Shown piece after piece: positions 24,970-34,213 of a DNA stretch of 64,000 nt (position 1 is the first letter of the stretch; the number at the start of each line of letters is the position of its first letter). Origin of the DNA: Fidelibacterota bacterium (lineage in GTDB: Bacteria > Fidelibacterota > Marinisomatia > Marinisomatales > TCS55); NCBI GenBank assembly GCA_014239435.1, contig JAAZYX010000033.1, positions 1 to 64,000 on the forward strand. Direction: 5' to 3'. Below the pieces are notes generated by a model. It ran no database searches. It saw only the letters and a program-made list of their open reading frames with translations, and had not been told where the DNA came from. The translations under genes and the position numbers were made by a program.

Positions 24970-25845
24970 ATGAAATCCTGCGCTTTTCTCACCATGGACA
25001 GCCTCGAAGGGTTCGTCTGCTACGACGATCTTTTGATTGAGCCGTTCCGAAACATCGGCTGGTCTGTGGAATCCGTTTCCTGGCAGGACGCCGCCGTGGA
25101 CTGGAATGCGTTTGAGGTCGTCATCATTCGTTCGCCGTGGGATTACCATCATAATCCGGATGCATTTTTATCGGTTTTGAAAACCATTGATGCATCTTCT
25201 GCCCTCTTGGAAAATGCGCTCGAAACGGTACAATGGAATCTGCATAAATCGTATCTCTTGGATTTGCAGAACCGCGGAGTACCCATCGTACCGACTGTTC
25301 TACTCAAACGTTTCGATAAAGCTGCATTGCAAAGTTTATTCGGAAAGTTTGAAACGGATAAAATTGTTATCAAGCCGGCGGTGAGCGCGACCGCAAAGGA
25401 TACCTTTCGGCTGACGGCATCAGATCTTTTGGATAAATCGGAATCGTTGGAAAAACTCTTTTTGGATCGTGATATCCTGATTCAGCCATTCGTGCCGGCC
25501 ATTGTGGACGAAGGTGAATATTCGCTGTTTTATTTCGGCGGTGAACTCAGCCACACCGTTTTGAAGACGCCGAAAGACGGCAGTTTTTTTGTGCAGGAAG
25601 AACACGGCGGAATGTTGAAAACCGTTCTGCCCGAGCCGGAATTGGTGTCCGCCGGAGAGAAGGCGTATACCGCAATCAGTCCGGCACCGCTCTACGCCCG
25701 CGTGGATCTCGTCCGTACCGATATAGGATTTGCCGTCATGGAATTGGAACTCATCGAACCGTCGCTGTATTTCAATATGGATCCGAACTCACCAATGCGG
25801 TTTGTGGAAGCGTTTGAAAATCGCATGAAAACACTCGGGATTTGA
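24970..25845 (+). CDS. ATP-grasp domain protein (RimK/DcsG-like)
   Basis: A 291-residue ATP-grasp protein that would couple ATP to formation of an amide or peptide-type bond through an acyl phosphate. Visible segments are VVIIRSPWDYHHNPDAFLSVL in the N-terminal lobe, KIVIKPAVSATAKDTFRL (ATP-binding lysine and loop), QPFVPAIVDEGEYSLFYFGGELSHTVLKTP, and the metal-binding end YARVDLVRTDIGFAVMELELIEPSLYF. This pattern resembles the group that includes DcsG of D-cycloserine synthesis, but no cycloserine genes are present. It stands alone on the forward strand, and its substrate is unknown. Confidence 0.8.
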   Translation: MKSCAFLTMDSLEGFVCYDDLLIEPFRNIGWSVESVSWQDAAVDWNAFEVVIIRSPWDYHHNPDAFLSVLKTIDASSALLENALETVQWNLHKSYLLDLQNRGVPIVPTVLLKRFDKAALQSLFGKFETDKIVIKPAVSATAKDTFRLTASDLLDKSESLEKLFLDRDILIQPFVPAIVDEGEYSLFYFGGELSHTVLKTPKDGSFFVQEEHGGMLKTVLPEPELVSAGEKAYTAISPAPLYARVDLVRTDIGFAVMELELIEPSLYFNMDPNSPMRFVEAFENRMKTLGI

Positions 25846-25922
25846 GGCTGTGCGTTATCCGGTTGACTTGAGGATGAATCCGCAATAACTTCGCCGCCCG
25901 AAACAAAAGGAAATATGATTTA

Positions 25923-26177
25923 ATGGACAGACATCCACAACAGATTAAGCGCACCCGCCAAGACAAAGCACGTCACGAGCGGAATGTTGCGCGCATGTCG
26001 ACGCTCAAGACAGCCGTCAAGAATGTGCTGGCATCCACGGAAAAAGCGGAAGCCGAAAAACTATATGCAAGTGCAGTGAGCACCATCGACAAAATGGCCA
26101 GTAAGAATATGATTCACAAGAATACGGCCGCGCGGCGCAAGTCGCAAATCACGCGTCATTTAAATTCGCTTAGTTAA
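25923..26177 (+). CDS. rpsT: 30S ribosomal protein bS20
   Basis: A small basic protein that binds 16S rRNA early in 30S assembly. The 84-residue sequence matches S20: QQIKRTRQDKARHERN near the start, STLKTAVKNVL in the middle, and ending in SKNMIHKNTAARRKSQITRHL. It is slightly shorter than the E. coli form. A ribosome site AAAGGA lies about 11 bp before the ATG. It is a single-gene unit converging on guaB. Confidence 0.93.
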   Translation: MDRHPQQIKRTRQDKARHERNVARMSTLKTAVKNVLASTEKAEAEKLYASAVSTIDKMASKNMIHKNTAARRKSQITRHLNSLS

Positions 26178-26226
26178 ACTATAATTCACTCCGAGCCTAA
26201 CGAAGGGTAGCATCGCCATGCTTCTT

Positions 26227-26270
26227 GTCCGTTCGGCATGCGGACGCCAAACTCAGCACAACAGAGTTTG
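26227..26270 (+). terminator. possible rpsT terminator hairpins
   Basis: Two small stem-loops fill the end of the space between converging rpsT and guaB: GTCCG/CGGAC (26227-26245) and CAAACTC/GAGTTTG (26248-26270), the latter followed by CTTATTTAT. The T run is poor, so intrinsic termination is only suggested. Confidence 0.3.
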
Positions 26271-26271
26271 C

Positions 26272-27741
26272 TTATTTATCGAGGATTTGGTAGTTCGGCG
26301 CTTCTTTTACGATGCGCACTTCGTGCGGATGGCTTTCTTTTGATCCTGCCGCTGTAATCTGCACAAATGTGGCGTTTGCCTTAAATTCAGAAATCGTCTT
26401 CGATCCGCAATATCCCATCGATGCGCGGACGCCTCCCAACAGTTGATGAACTGTATTCCGTATCGGTCCGCGAAAAGGCACAATGCCCTCAATGCCTTCC
26501 GGCACCAATTTAGACGGCTCAGAATTTTCTTGGAAATAGCGGTCGCCGCTTCCCTCTTTCATGGCGCCGAGCGAACCCATGCCGCGGTAGGATTTATACT
26601 GGCGGCCTTCAAATAAAATGGTCTCTCCCGGACATTCTTCCGCGCCAGCGAGCAGACTGCCAAGCATGACGGTGTCCGCGCCGGCAGCAATCGCCTTGGC
26701 GATGTCACCACTGTAGCGGATGCCTCCGTCTGCAATGACGGGAATATCATCTTTCTGTGCCGCTTCCACGCAATTCAAAACAGCCGAAAGCTGCGGGAAT
26801 CCGACTCCCGCAATTATCCTAGTGGTGCAACTCGCACCTGCTCCGATGCCGACTTTTACCGCATCTGCGCCGGCGTCAATTAATGCTTTTACTCCTTCGG
26901 GTGTCGCGATATTTCCGGCAATTACTTGTGCCTTCTTCAGTTTTTTCTTCAGGGATTTTACCGCATCCAGAATTCCTTTGGAATGGCCGTGAGCAGAATC
27001 CAATACAATCACATCCACATCGGCAGATTCCAGCGCTTGCGCTCTTTCTACTAAATCTTTTCCGACGCCAACCGCGGCGCCCACACGAAGCCGTCCGTGA
27101 GAATCTTTGCTGGCAAATGGGAATTGTTCACTTTTCTGGATATCCTTTACGGTTATCAGTCCAACAAGCGTCCCCCGTTTATTGACAACGAGTAATTTTT
27201 CAATACGATGCTTCTGAAGGATTTTTTTCGCTTTTTCCAGCGTAGTTCCCACCGGAACCGTAATGAGATTTTTATCGGTCATCCTGTCACGCACTTTCAG
27301 TCTCAAATCGGTCTCAAAGCGAATGTCACGGTTGGTTAAAATACCAATCAGTTTTTTTCCTCTCACCACGGGAAGTCCGCTGATTCTGTAATGCGCCATC
27401 ATTTCCTTCGCTTCGCCGATGGTTTTCGTTTCAGCGAGTGAAACGGGATTCTGAATCATGCCGCTTTCGGACCGCTTCACCTTGTCGGCCATAATGGTTT
27501 GGTCCTCGATACTCAAATTTTTGTGAATCACACCAAGGCCGCCTTCCCGCGCCAATGCAATGGCAAGATTGGATTCGGTTACGGTATCCATGGCAGCGCT
27601 CAGGATTGGGATATTCAGAGAAATATCTCTCGTGAGGCGAGTAGCAACATCTACGTCGCGCGGCAATACAGACGATTTTTGCGGTACCAGCAAAACATCA
27701 TCAAAAGTTAATACAAGTTCGAATGGGGGTTGATTGCTCAT
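26272..27741 (-). CDS. guaB: inosine-5'-monophosphate dehydrogenase (GuaB)
   Basis: GuaB oxidises IMP to XMP with NAD, the first step towards GMP. The 489-residue protein shows [21 protein letters not shown], two CBS domains (about 95-205), [17 protein letters not shown], the loop [18 protein letters not shown] with catalytic Cys, [14 protein letters not shown], and the flap region [11 protein letters not shown] use the ATG at 27741 ([15 protein letters not shown]), just after the hutH stop; the longer in-frame version would add 70 unconserved residues lying inside hutH. Confidence 0.97.
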   Translation of the reverse strand: MSNQPPFELVLTFDDVLLVPQKSSVLPRDVDVATRLTRDISLNIPILSAAMDTVTESNLAIALAREGGLGVIHKNLSIEDQTIMADKVKRSESGMIQNPVSLAETKTIGEAKEMMAHYRISGLPVVRGKKLIGILTNRDIRFETDLRLKVRDRMTDKNLITVPVGTTLEKAKKILQKHRIEKLLVVNKRGTLVGLITVKDIQKSEQFPFASKDSHGRLRVGAAVGVGKDLVERAQALESADVDVIVLDSAHGHSKGILDAVKSLKKKLKKAQVIAGNIATPEGVKALIDAGADAVKVGIGAGASCTTRIIAGVGFPQLSAVLNCVEAAQKDDIPVIADGGIRYSGDIAKAIAAGADTVMLGSLLAGAEECPGETILFEGRQYKSYRGMGSLGAMKEGSGDRYFQENSEPSKLVPEGIEGIVPFRGPIRNTVHQLLGGVRASMGYCGSKTISEFKANATFVQITAAGSKESHPHEVRIVKEAPNYQILDK

Positions 27742-27743
27742 AA

Positions 27744-29270
27744 TTATTGTAAGGTTACGGTTGAGTTGACGGTTTTTAACAGGCTGCCGTTCAGGATGAT
27801 TTTCGCGACGGATTCCATGTCTTTTTGCAGCGGTCTGTCTTTTGCTTTTAATGTAGCGTGTTTTTTCAGAAATGTCAGCGCCTTTGCGCTTCCAATTCCG
27901 GGATTCTTTTTGGTGTGAAATACGGCTGTTACCGTTCCGGATACCAAACATTCAATCGCAAGAATCTGTGCGACATTTTTAAGAATGCGAAGGCACTTTC
28001 TTCCGGCCCACGGCGCCATGCTGACAATGTCTTCCTGTCCGCCGGACGTGGTGATGGAATCTACCGATGCGGGATGCGCGAGCAATTTATTTTCGGATGC
28101 AAGCGCCGCCGCCGTTACGTGCGCCATCATAAAGCCGGATTCCACTCCGGGGCTCAAGGTGATAAAAGGCGGAATATCATCGCCGATTCCTTTCATAAAA
28201 TGATGAATTCTTCTCTCGGAAATTGCGCCGATTTCGGACATGGAAATCGCCAGTGCGTCCAGCGCCTGTGCTACGGCTTCCGCATGAAAATGCCCCGAAC
28301 TGACGGCATCCCCATTCGGAAAAATCAGCGGATTATCGCTCACGCTGTTGGCTTCATTTTCAATGATTTTCACCGTTGCATTGTACAATTCACGTGAAGC
28401 GCCGTGAATGTGAGGAATACAGCGAAAACTGTACGGATCCTGGATAGTCCCGCAGTCCATATGCGATTCGACGATGCTGCTCCCTTTAAGCAGGTTTATC
28501 ACATTCAGCGCGGACGTCTTCTGACCTCCATGTTTTTTCAATCTATGAATTCTGGCAGCAAACACCTCTTTGGATGAGAGACTTGCTTCGACGGAAAGCG
28601 CACCGGCAATATCGGCGGATTTGATGATGCGGTCCGCTTCAATCAATGCTTTGAGTCCGAGCGCGGTGGAAACCTGCGTACCATTCACAAGCGAAATGCC
28701 TTCTTTCGCATGCAGTTCCAACGGATCTCGTCCCGCTTCTTTGAGCGCAACCATTGACGGTAAAATCCTGTCCTGAAAATGCACTTCTCCCTCGCCAATC
28801 AACGCCAAGGCCATATGAGCAAGAGGCGCAAGATCGCCGCTGGCGCCTACGGAACCTTGTCTCGGCATGAGAGGAAGTATATCATGATTCAGAAAAAATA
28901 GCAGCTGCTCCGGTACATCCAAACGAACACCGCTGTACCCTTTTGCCATGGTCATCACTTTCAATACCATCGCAATCCGTGTAATGCCAAGATCAAAGGG
29001 TTCCCCGACTCCGGCCGCATGGCTGCGAACAAGATTTAGCTGAAGCTGTTTCTGTTCGCCGGGAGGAATAGAAATATCGCTTAATTTTCCAAAACCTGTA
29101 TTCACGCCGTACACCGCCTTTTGAGACGCAATGATCTCAGACAAAGTTTTATGGGAATCGCGAATGGATTTTCGAGCTGACGGGCTCAGGGAAACTTTCC
29201 GCGGAGAATCCAGAAGAGGTTCAAAATCCGCGAATCTGAAGGAACGATTAGAAATAGATAGTGTCGCCAT
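27744..29270 (-). CDS. hutH: histidine ammonia-lyase (HutH)
   Basis: HutH removes ammonia from histidine to give urocanate, using an MIO cofactor made autocatalytically from Ala-Ser-Gly. That triad is A143-S144-G145 in GSVGASGDLAPLAH. YGVNTGFGKL, LNLVRSHAAGVG, SSGHFHAEAVAQALD and QEDIVSMAPWAGRK also match. The 508-residue length is typical. No other hut gene lies in the window; the stop is 2 bp before guaB. Aromatic ammonia-lyases share the fold, but the SHAAG-type and QEDHVS-like segments fit histidine. Confidence 0.92.
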   Translation of the reverse strand: MATLSISNRSFRFADFEPLLDSPRKVSLSPSARKSIRDSHKTLSEIIASQKAVYGVNTGFGKLSDISIPPGEQKQLQLNLVRSHAAGVGEPFDLGITRIAMVLKVMTMAKGYSGVRLDVPEQLLFFLNHDILPLMPRQGSVGASGDLAPLAHMALALIGEGEVHFQDRILPSMVALKEAGRDPLELHAKEGISLVNGTQVSTALGLKALIEADRIIKSADIAGALSVEASLSSKEVFAARIHRLKKHGGQKTSALNVINLLKGSSIVESHMDCGTIQDPYSFRCIPHIHGASRELYNATVKIIENEANSVSDNPLIFPNGDAVSSGHFHAEAVAQALDALAISMSEIGAISERRIHHFMKGIGDDIPPFITLSPGVESGFMMAHVTAAALASENKLLAHPASVDSITTSGGQEDIVSMAPWAGRKCLRILKNVAQILAIECLVSGTVTAVFHTKKNPGIGSAKALTFLKKHATLKAKDRPLQKDMESVAKIILNGSLLKTVNSTVTLQ

Positions 29271-29375
29271 TGGTTAATCTAACCTGAAAAATTCTTCAAC
29301 GCAAAGACGGAGAAGATAGGATGGATGATGTTTAGGAAATTGAATTAGGACGGAGAAAACTAAATACTCGTACAA

Positions 29376-32183
29376 CTACATTTCAATTTCCTTCGGATCG
29401 GTAAACACCTGAAATGAAACCGGAATCGAATCGCTGAAAAAAGACCCGTACCGCTTTTGGACGATTCGTTCGTCGGTTACGATAAAAATCCCCGAATCTG
29501 AAATGGTGCGAATCAGCCGGCCAAACCCCTGACGGAAGCGAATGACAGCCTCAGGGACGGAAAAGTGAATAAACGAATTTTTCCCTTCGGATTCCAGCAA
29601 ATGGGAATAGGCTTTTACAAGCGGTTCGTTCGGCACATCGAAAGGCAGTTTGGTGATAATTAAAATTTCCAGTAAATCACCGGGAAGGTCCAATCCTTCC
29701 CACATGGCGTCGGTTCCGAGCAAAATTCCGTTCGGTGTCTGCCTCAGCCCGCGCACCAGTCCCGAATGCGAACTCCGTGCGGTTTGCGCTAAAATCGGCA
29801 TTTCTCTTCCGCCTTCATATCCCTTTAAAAGATCGGCGGTATCATTTAATCTTTTTCTTGAAGTAAACAGCACTAACATCCTTTTATTAAATCTTTTATG
29901 GCATTCATAAATAACAGATGCAATGACCTCCGCCGATTGCCCTTCAGCGCCGCCGTATTGAAAATATTTTACCTGATCGTTGTAATGAAACGGGCTGGGA
30001 AATACTCGAGATTCGACCGAATTCACTCCCGGCCGATCGAGTCCTGCGCGGTGTAGAAAATAATCAAAAGATTCTTCCACCTGAATGGATGCCGATGTGA
30101 GTACAGAAGACCGAATCGCTTTGAAAAATCCCTCGCTTAAATCTTCGGCGACATCCACCGGCGCACCTTTGACTGAAATGATGATTTGCGGTGTATTCCG
30201 CCCCCGGATAATACCTTCGTACCAATACACCCAATCGTCCTTTTGAGATTGAGTGAGGAGGATAAACTTATTGAGTCCTTCCGTTGCCCTTTCCAGCGCC
30301 ATATCCATGACTTGGTGGAGTTCAAGATAGTCCGCTTTTTCAGGATCAATTTCATTCAGTTCGCCTTTGATCCGAGCCAGAATGTCCAGCAATTCTTTGA
30401 AGGACCTCCCCACATAACTCAATTCCTGATGAAAGCCCGTGAATTCTTCCACCGGACTTTGAATGATAAACGACTGAGAATACCGCGCCTCAGGATTCAT
30501 CTTGGGTTCCACTTCTGCCCGGACAGCTTCAAAAAATTGTTTTACGGATTCACGCACATCCGAAAGATTCCCTTTCAAGTCTGATATCAGCCCGCTGAGG
30601 GTTTGATTCATTTGTCCCAATAATTTCAGTTTGCTGCTCCACCGAAGGCTGCCGGGACGGCCGGGATCCATTCTGTCTAAAGCGCTTCGCAATTCAAATT
30701 CATCCAGTCTTAGGGATAATTGCCCATAAGCAACGCTTACAAGATTATGGGCTTCATCAATTAGTACGGTATCGTATGCCGGTAAAAATCCGGGAGATTC
30801 AATTTCCGCCATAAGCAAGGCATGGTTGATGACAATAAGTTGGGCGTCGTGAACTGCCTGTCGAACCGGTCCAAAAAAGCAACCTTGATGGCGTGTGCAA
30901 AGCCGACCGGTGCAAAATCCCGCCTCACTTTGAACGAGGGAATAGATTCGGGATGAAGCCATTGAATTCCAAAATCCTGAACATTCATCCATATCGCCGG
31001 TTTTAGTCGTATGCAGCCACACAATAATGGGTAGCAGTCCTTCTGATTCTCTCTTTTTCAAATATCGTGATGGGTCGGATAAAAGCCAGCTCATTCGAGT
31101 TTTGCATAGGTAGTTTCCCCTGCCTTTTAGCACAACCGCCTGTACAGAAGTGTTGAGAGCTTTCGCAAGCATCGGAAGATCTTTTTGGAAGAGCTGTCCC
31201 TGAAGGTGCCGCGTATAGCAGGATAGGATGACCGGTTTTTGATTCGGGTCAGATTTCGCAGCTTTTAATGCAGAATACAAATAGGCGAAGGATTTTCCCA
31301 AACCGGTTCCCGCTTCTGCGATGCCGACTCCGCCATTCGTAAATGTTTCGCCTATAAACCGGCTGTAATCGATTTGCGATAGCCGTTCCTCAAAATTATC
31401 TATTACACCGCTCAAACTACCTTTGTCCGCGAAGACATCCTCAACAGTAACATTCTCAAGATCGGAATCGCCTTCAACCTGAAAAACATTCGTCAGCTGC
31501 GGACGCTCAACTTCTGATTCCACGAGGCCCTTTTTAAGGTCACCTGCCTTAGCAAGCGCAGTGGCGAGTGAAGCAAATAAAATACTGTTGGGAAGACTGG
31601 GGTCCAGTACTGCATTCAGTTTTGAGATAACATCCAGTGGATAGCTTGCCGCTTCCTTGACTAAATCTTGAAAGGCAAATCCGGTGTTTTCCGTATCCGA
31701 TTCTGCTCTGTGTGCGCCTGCCGAGGATCGGTTAAAAAATTCCGCGAGAGCGCTCAGATTGTGCGTGGGTTGAAAATAAAGGAAAGTTCGGCTCAGCTGA
31801 AGTGTGTCGTATAAATCATTTTCCGGTTTGGGCAAATCGTACCTTTCCGCAAGCTCGCCGAGAAAATCAATGTCGAAATAAATGTTGTGCGCCACCAGCG
31901 GATAATCGCCGATAAATTCAAATAAATCCGACACCATATCTTTTTCATACGGAGCATCAATCACCATTTCATCAGAAATGCCGGTAATACGTGTAATCAA
32001 ATATGGAATTGGCCGCCGCGGATTCACGAGGGTAACAAACGAATCTTTCACTTCACCGTTTTCAAACAGGATGGCCGCAACCTCGATAATCCTGTCCTCT
32101 TTCGAACTCAGCCCGGATGTCTCAAAATCGAAAGCAACATACTTTGAGAGATTCAGCTCTTTAAGTAATTCAGATTTATCCAA
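29376..32183 (-). CDS. dinG: DinG-family helicase with N-terminal DnaQ-like exonuclease
   Basis: A 935-residue fusion. The N-terminal 3'-5' exonuclease of the DEDDh type is seen in VAFDFETSGL, HNIYFDIDFLGE and HRAESDTENT. A superfamily 2 XPD/DinG helicase follows, with Walker A EAGTGLGKSFAY, cysteines suitable for a 4Fe-4S cluster (NYLCKTR, CTGRLCTRHQGC), DEAH box LIDEAHNL, and the C-terminal motif VI region FRQGFGRLIRT. Such proteins probably act in DNA repair and R-loop or structure removal. The start is TTG at 32183. The same fusion is known in Firmicutes. A 105-bp spacer separates it from hutH. Confidence 0.9.
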   Translation of the reverse strand: MDKSELLKELNLSKYVAFDFETSGLSSKEDRIIEVAAILFENGEVKDSFVTLVNPRRPIPYLITRITGISDEMVIDAPYEKDMVSDLFEFIGDYPLVAHNIYFDIDFLGELAERYDLPKPENDLYDTLQLSRTFLYFQPTHNLSALAEFFNRSSAGAHRAESDTENTGFAFQDLVKEAASYPLDVISKLNAVLDPSLPNSILFASLATALAKAGDLKKGLVESEVERPQLTNVFQVEGDSDLENVTVEDVFADKGSLSGVIDNFEERLSQIDYSRFIGETFTNGGVGIAEAGTGLGKSFAYLYSALKAAKSDPNQKPVILSCYTRHLQGQLFQKDLPMLAKALNTSVQAVVLKGRGNYLCKTRMSWLLSDPSRYLKKRESEGLLPIIVWLHTTKTGDMDECSGFWNSMASSRIYSLVQSEAGFCTGRLCTRHQGCFFGPVRQAVHDAQLIVINHALLMAEIESPGFLPAYDTVLIDEAHNLVSVAYGQLSLRLDEFELRSALDRMDPGRPGSLRWSSKLKLLGQMNQTLSGLISDLKGNLSDVRESVKQFFEAVRAEVEPKMNPEARYSQSFIIQSPVEEFTGFHQELSYVGRSFKELLDILARIKGELNEIDPEKADYLELHQVMDMALERATEGLNKFILLTQSQKDDWVYWYEGIIRGRNTPQIIISVKGAPVDVAEDLSEGFFKAIRSSVLTSASIQVEESFDYFLHRAGLDRPGVNSVESRVFPSPFHYNDQVKYFQYGGAEGQSAEVIASVIYECHKRFNKRMLVLFTSRKRLNDTADLLKGYEGGREMPILAQTARSSHSGLVRGLRQTPNGILLGTDAMWEGLDLPGDLLEILIITKLPFDVPNEPLVKAYSHLLESEGKNSFIHFSVPEAVIRFRQGFGRLIRTISDSGIFIVTDERIVQKRYGSFFSDSIPVSFQVFTDPKEIEM

Positions 32184-32191
32184 TGCAGATC

Positions 32192-33406
32192 TCAGGAAAA
32201 CAGGATTTTAAAATAGAAAAATGGATTCGAAAGGTCCTTTCGGGGGATTTCATTCGCAAGCATGCCGGCAATAATGTGGCGTACTTTTTCATTTCGGGTG
32301 GCACGGTTAATCACAAAATTCAGCAGGAATCGCGACCGTGCAAGTTTCTGGAGTTTATAACTCACATTCAATTCCGGTCCGATTTCATCCCAAAGCCGTG
32401 TGTCATATTCGCTTAAAACCGCCGCGTTGAAGTTATTCCCGGCTTTAGCCTTTTGCGCCGTTTCTGCTGCGAATTTCCCGCTCACAAGCGCATTGCCGAT
32501 TCCTTCTCCCGTAAACGGATCCACCAATCCCGCCGCATCGCCGAGCAGCATAAACCCATCGCCGAAATTGGGACGACGGATACTTCCCAGCGGCAGATTC
32601 CATCCGACCGGTTTTTCCAACGGCTTCGCATCGGCGAAACGATCTTTGAAATACGGCGAGGCAGTTACATCGTCCAAAAGCTTCACCAAATTCTTTTTCT
32701 GCTTTTTTACATCTTCCTTTGATAATCCAAGCCCAATGTTCGCCGTGTTCCCGCCGGCGGGAAAAATCCAAAAATAACCGGGATTCACTTCTTTTACGTA
32801 ATGCAGTTCAATTTGGTCGGTCAAATCTTTGACTCCCTCGTAATAGCACCGAATTGCCACAGATGTGTGCTCCATATTCATGTCGTACAATCCCAATTTC
32901 CGCGCTACAACTGAATTATATCCATCCGCGCCAAACACAAGGTCAGCCTGAATTTCTTCGTCAGGGCCGTGTGCATCATTTCCGATAATGCCTTTAACAA
33001 TTCCACCCTCGATAAGAATTTCCTTTACCGAAAAACCTTCCCTCACCTCCGTCACCTTTTTGGCTTCCTGAAATAAAAAATTGTCAAATATTTTCCGGGG
33101 AATCACAAATCCCTGTGTAATGTGTTCTGAATGCCGAGAATTTTTCAGATTAAGGTCAAACTGCTTATTGCTCGGCCCGCCGAATGTGATACGGCGAATG
33201 AGCGCACCATCAAGATTTTGAAGGGAATCCAAAAGATTGAGCTCCCGTAAAATTCGGACTGTTTTACCCGAAAGCGCATCGCCGCAAATTTTATCCCGCG
33301 GAAAGGTTGCCTTATCCACGAGAAGTGCCTTCAAGCCGGCCTTATGGCAATACAATGCTGCCGTGGCGCCCGCAGGTCCACCTCCTACAATAATAACATC
33401 AAACAT
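32192..33406 (-). CDS. FAD-dependent oxidoreductase, geranylgeranyl reductase family
   Basis: A 404-residue flavoprotein of the group that includes geranylgeranyl reductases and menaquinone- or lipid-reducing enzymes. The N-terminal dinucleotide fold is VIIVGGGPAGATAALYCHKAG, then DKATFPRDKICGDALSG (the family PxxKxCG region) and the C-terminal FAD motif LLGDAAGLVDPFTGEGIGNALVSG. It likely reduces isoprenoid double bonds, but halogenase-like or epoxidase relatives share the motifs. It is 8 bp before dinG and 3 bp after a membrane protein gene. Confidence 0.85.
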   Translation of the reverse strand: MFDVIIVGGGPAGATAALYCHKAGLKALLVDKATFPRDKICGDALSGKTVRILRELNLLDSLQNLDGALIRRITFGGPSNKQFDLNLKNSRHSEHITQGFVIPRKIFDNFLFQEAKKVTEVREGFSVKEILIEGGIVKGIIGNDAHGPDEEIQADLVFGADGYNSVVARKLGLYDMNMEHTSVAIRCYYEGVKDLTDQIELHYVKEVNPGYFWIFPAGGNTANIGLGLSKEDVKKQKKNLVKLLDDVTASPYFKDRFADAKPLEKPVGWNLPLGSIRRPNFGDGFMLLGDAAGLVDPFTGEGIGNALVSGKFAAETAQKAKAGNNFNAAVLSEYDTRLWDEIGPELNVSYKLQKLARSRFLLNFVINRATRNEKVRHIIAGMLANEIPRKDLSNPFFYFKILFS

Positions 33407-33409
33407 GGG

Positions 33410-34213
33410 TCAGTCCGATTCTAGTTCGTCAAAGTCCACCCGAAATGATGGATACACTTCGTCGGTCTGAAAATAGGTTATTTTTCTCAAGCTGTAGAAA
33501 ACAATGGCAAGCGGTATCAAAAACCACGGGAAGCGCACCGAGAGAAACATAGCCGGAATAAAGACTCCATATATCCGTGCACGCTGATTATGTCTGACAT
33601 GTGCTGGAAAAATAAGTGTAACCAAAATGAACGGAATGTAAATGGCAGCAATGGTACTGATCATTGGATCATTTTGGCTAAAGCCAACTACGCACGAAAG
33701 CGACAACAGCGCCAGAGCTGAAATCAGAATTCCCGATTGAGCCGATTTTGAAGGCACGGTTTTTTTATCCGATTCGAGAGTTATTTCAATGGAATACAGA
33801 AGATTTACGGCTATAAAATATGCAAGGTAAGGGCCTCCGGAAACCAATAAACCTGTGCTGAAACCGAAAGGTAAAGTGCCCAATACAAACAGTAGAAATC
33901 CAACTGCACTATAAATCATTACACCCTTCCCGATAAAAAGGCTTTTTGGAAAAATTTGGAATTTATCTATCCTGCTCATCACTATTCCTCCGATCAGAAT
34001 AAAAATGAGAAGCGGAATGGAAAAGGTAGACATGTCCCAATAAAAATACCTGTCATCTGTGGCAAAACCAACATTCGCACCGCTCAACACTATCAGCCAT
34101 CCCGCAATCCAACGTTCCGGATTCCAGGATAAAATCTTGGCTAAAAATTCTGAAGATTCACGCGCTTTCGCAAATCGGGGCGTGTCTTTAGGGAATAATT
34201 TCTCGAGAATCAT
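33410..34213 (-). CDS. hypothetical multi-pass membrane protein
   Basis: I do not recognise the family. The 267-residue protein has about seven hydrophobic segments from residue 36 onward (for example IAGWLIVLSGANVGFATD, FSIPLLIFILIGGIVMS, MIYSAVGFLLFVLGTLPFG). It ends with a positively charged region (RKITYFQTDE) and an acidic tail. Its ATG overlaps the transporter stop as ATGA, so the two are probably translated together; a functional link is inferred only from that. Confidence 0.75.
   Translation of the reverse strand: MILEKLFPKDTPRFAKARESSEFLAKILSWNPERWIAGWLIVLSGANVGFATDDRYFYWDMSTFSIPLLIFILIGGIVMSRIDKFQIFPKSLFIGKGVMIYSAVGFLLFVLGTLPFGFSTGLLVSGGPYLAYFIAVNLLYSIEITLESDKKTVPSKSAQSGILISALALLSLSCVVGFSQNDPMISTIAAIYIPFILVTLIFPAHVRHNQRARIYGVFIPAMFLSVRFPWFLIPLAIVFYSLRKITYFQTDEVYPSFRVDFDELESD

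Noticed and set aside
27858-28397. 179-residue open frame opposite hutH
   Set aside because: Antisense to a conserved enzyme, no signal, domain or ribosome site; coincidental.
29271-29375. Spacer before hutH as a repeat or mobile element (contains AACGCAAAGACGGAGAAG)
   Set aside because: Only short purine-rich similarity within itself; no inverted ends, no ORF, no second copy noticed.
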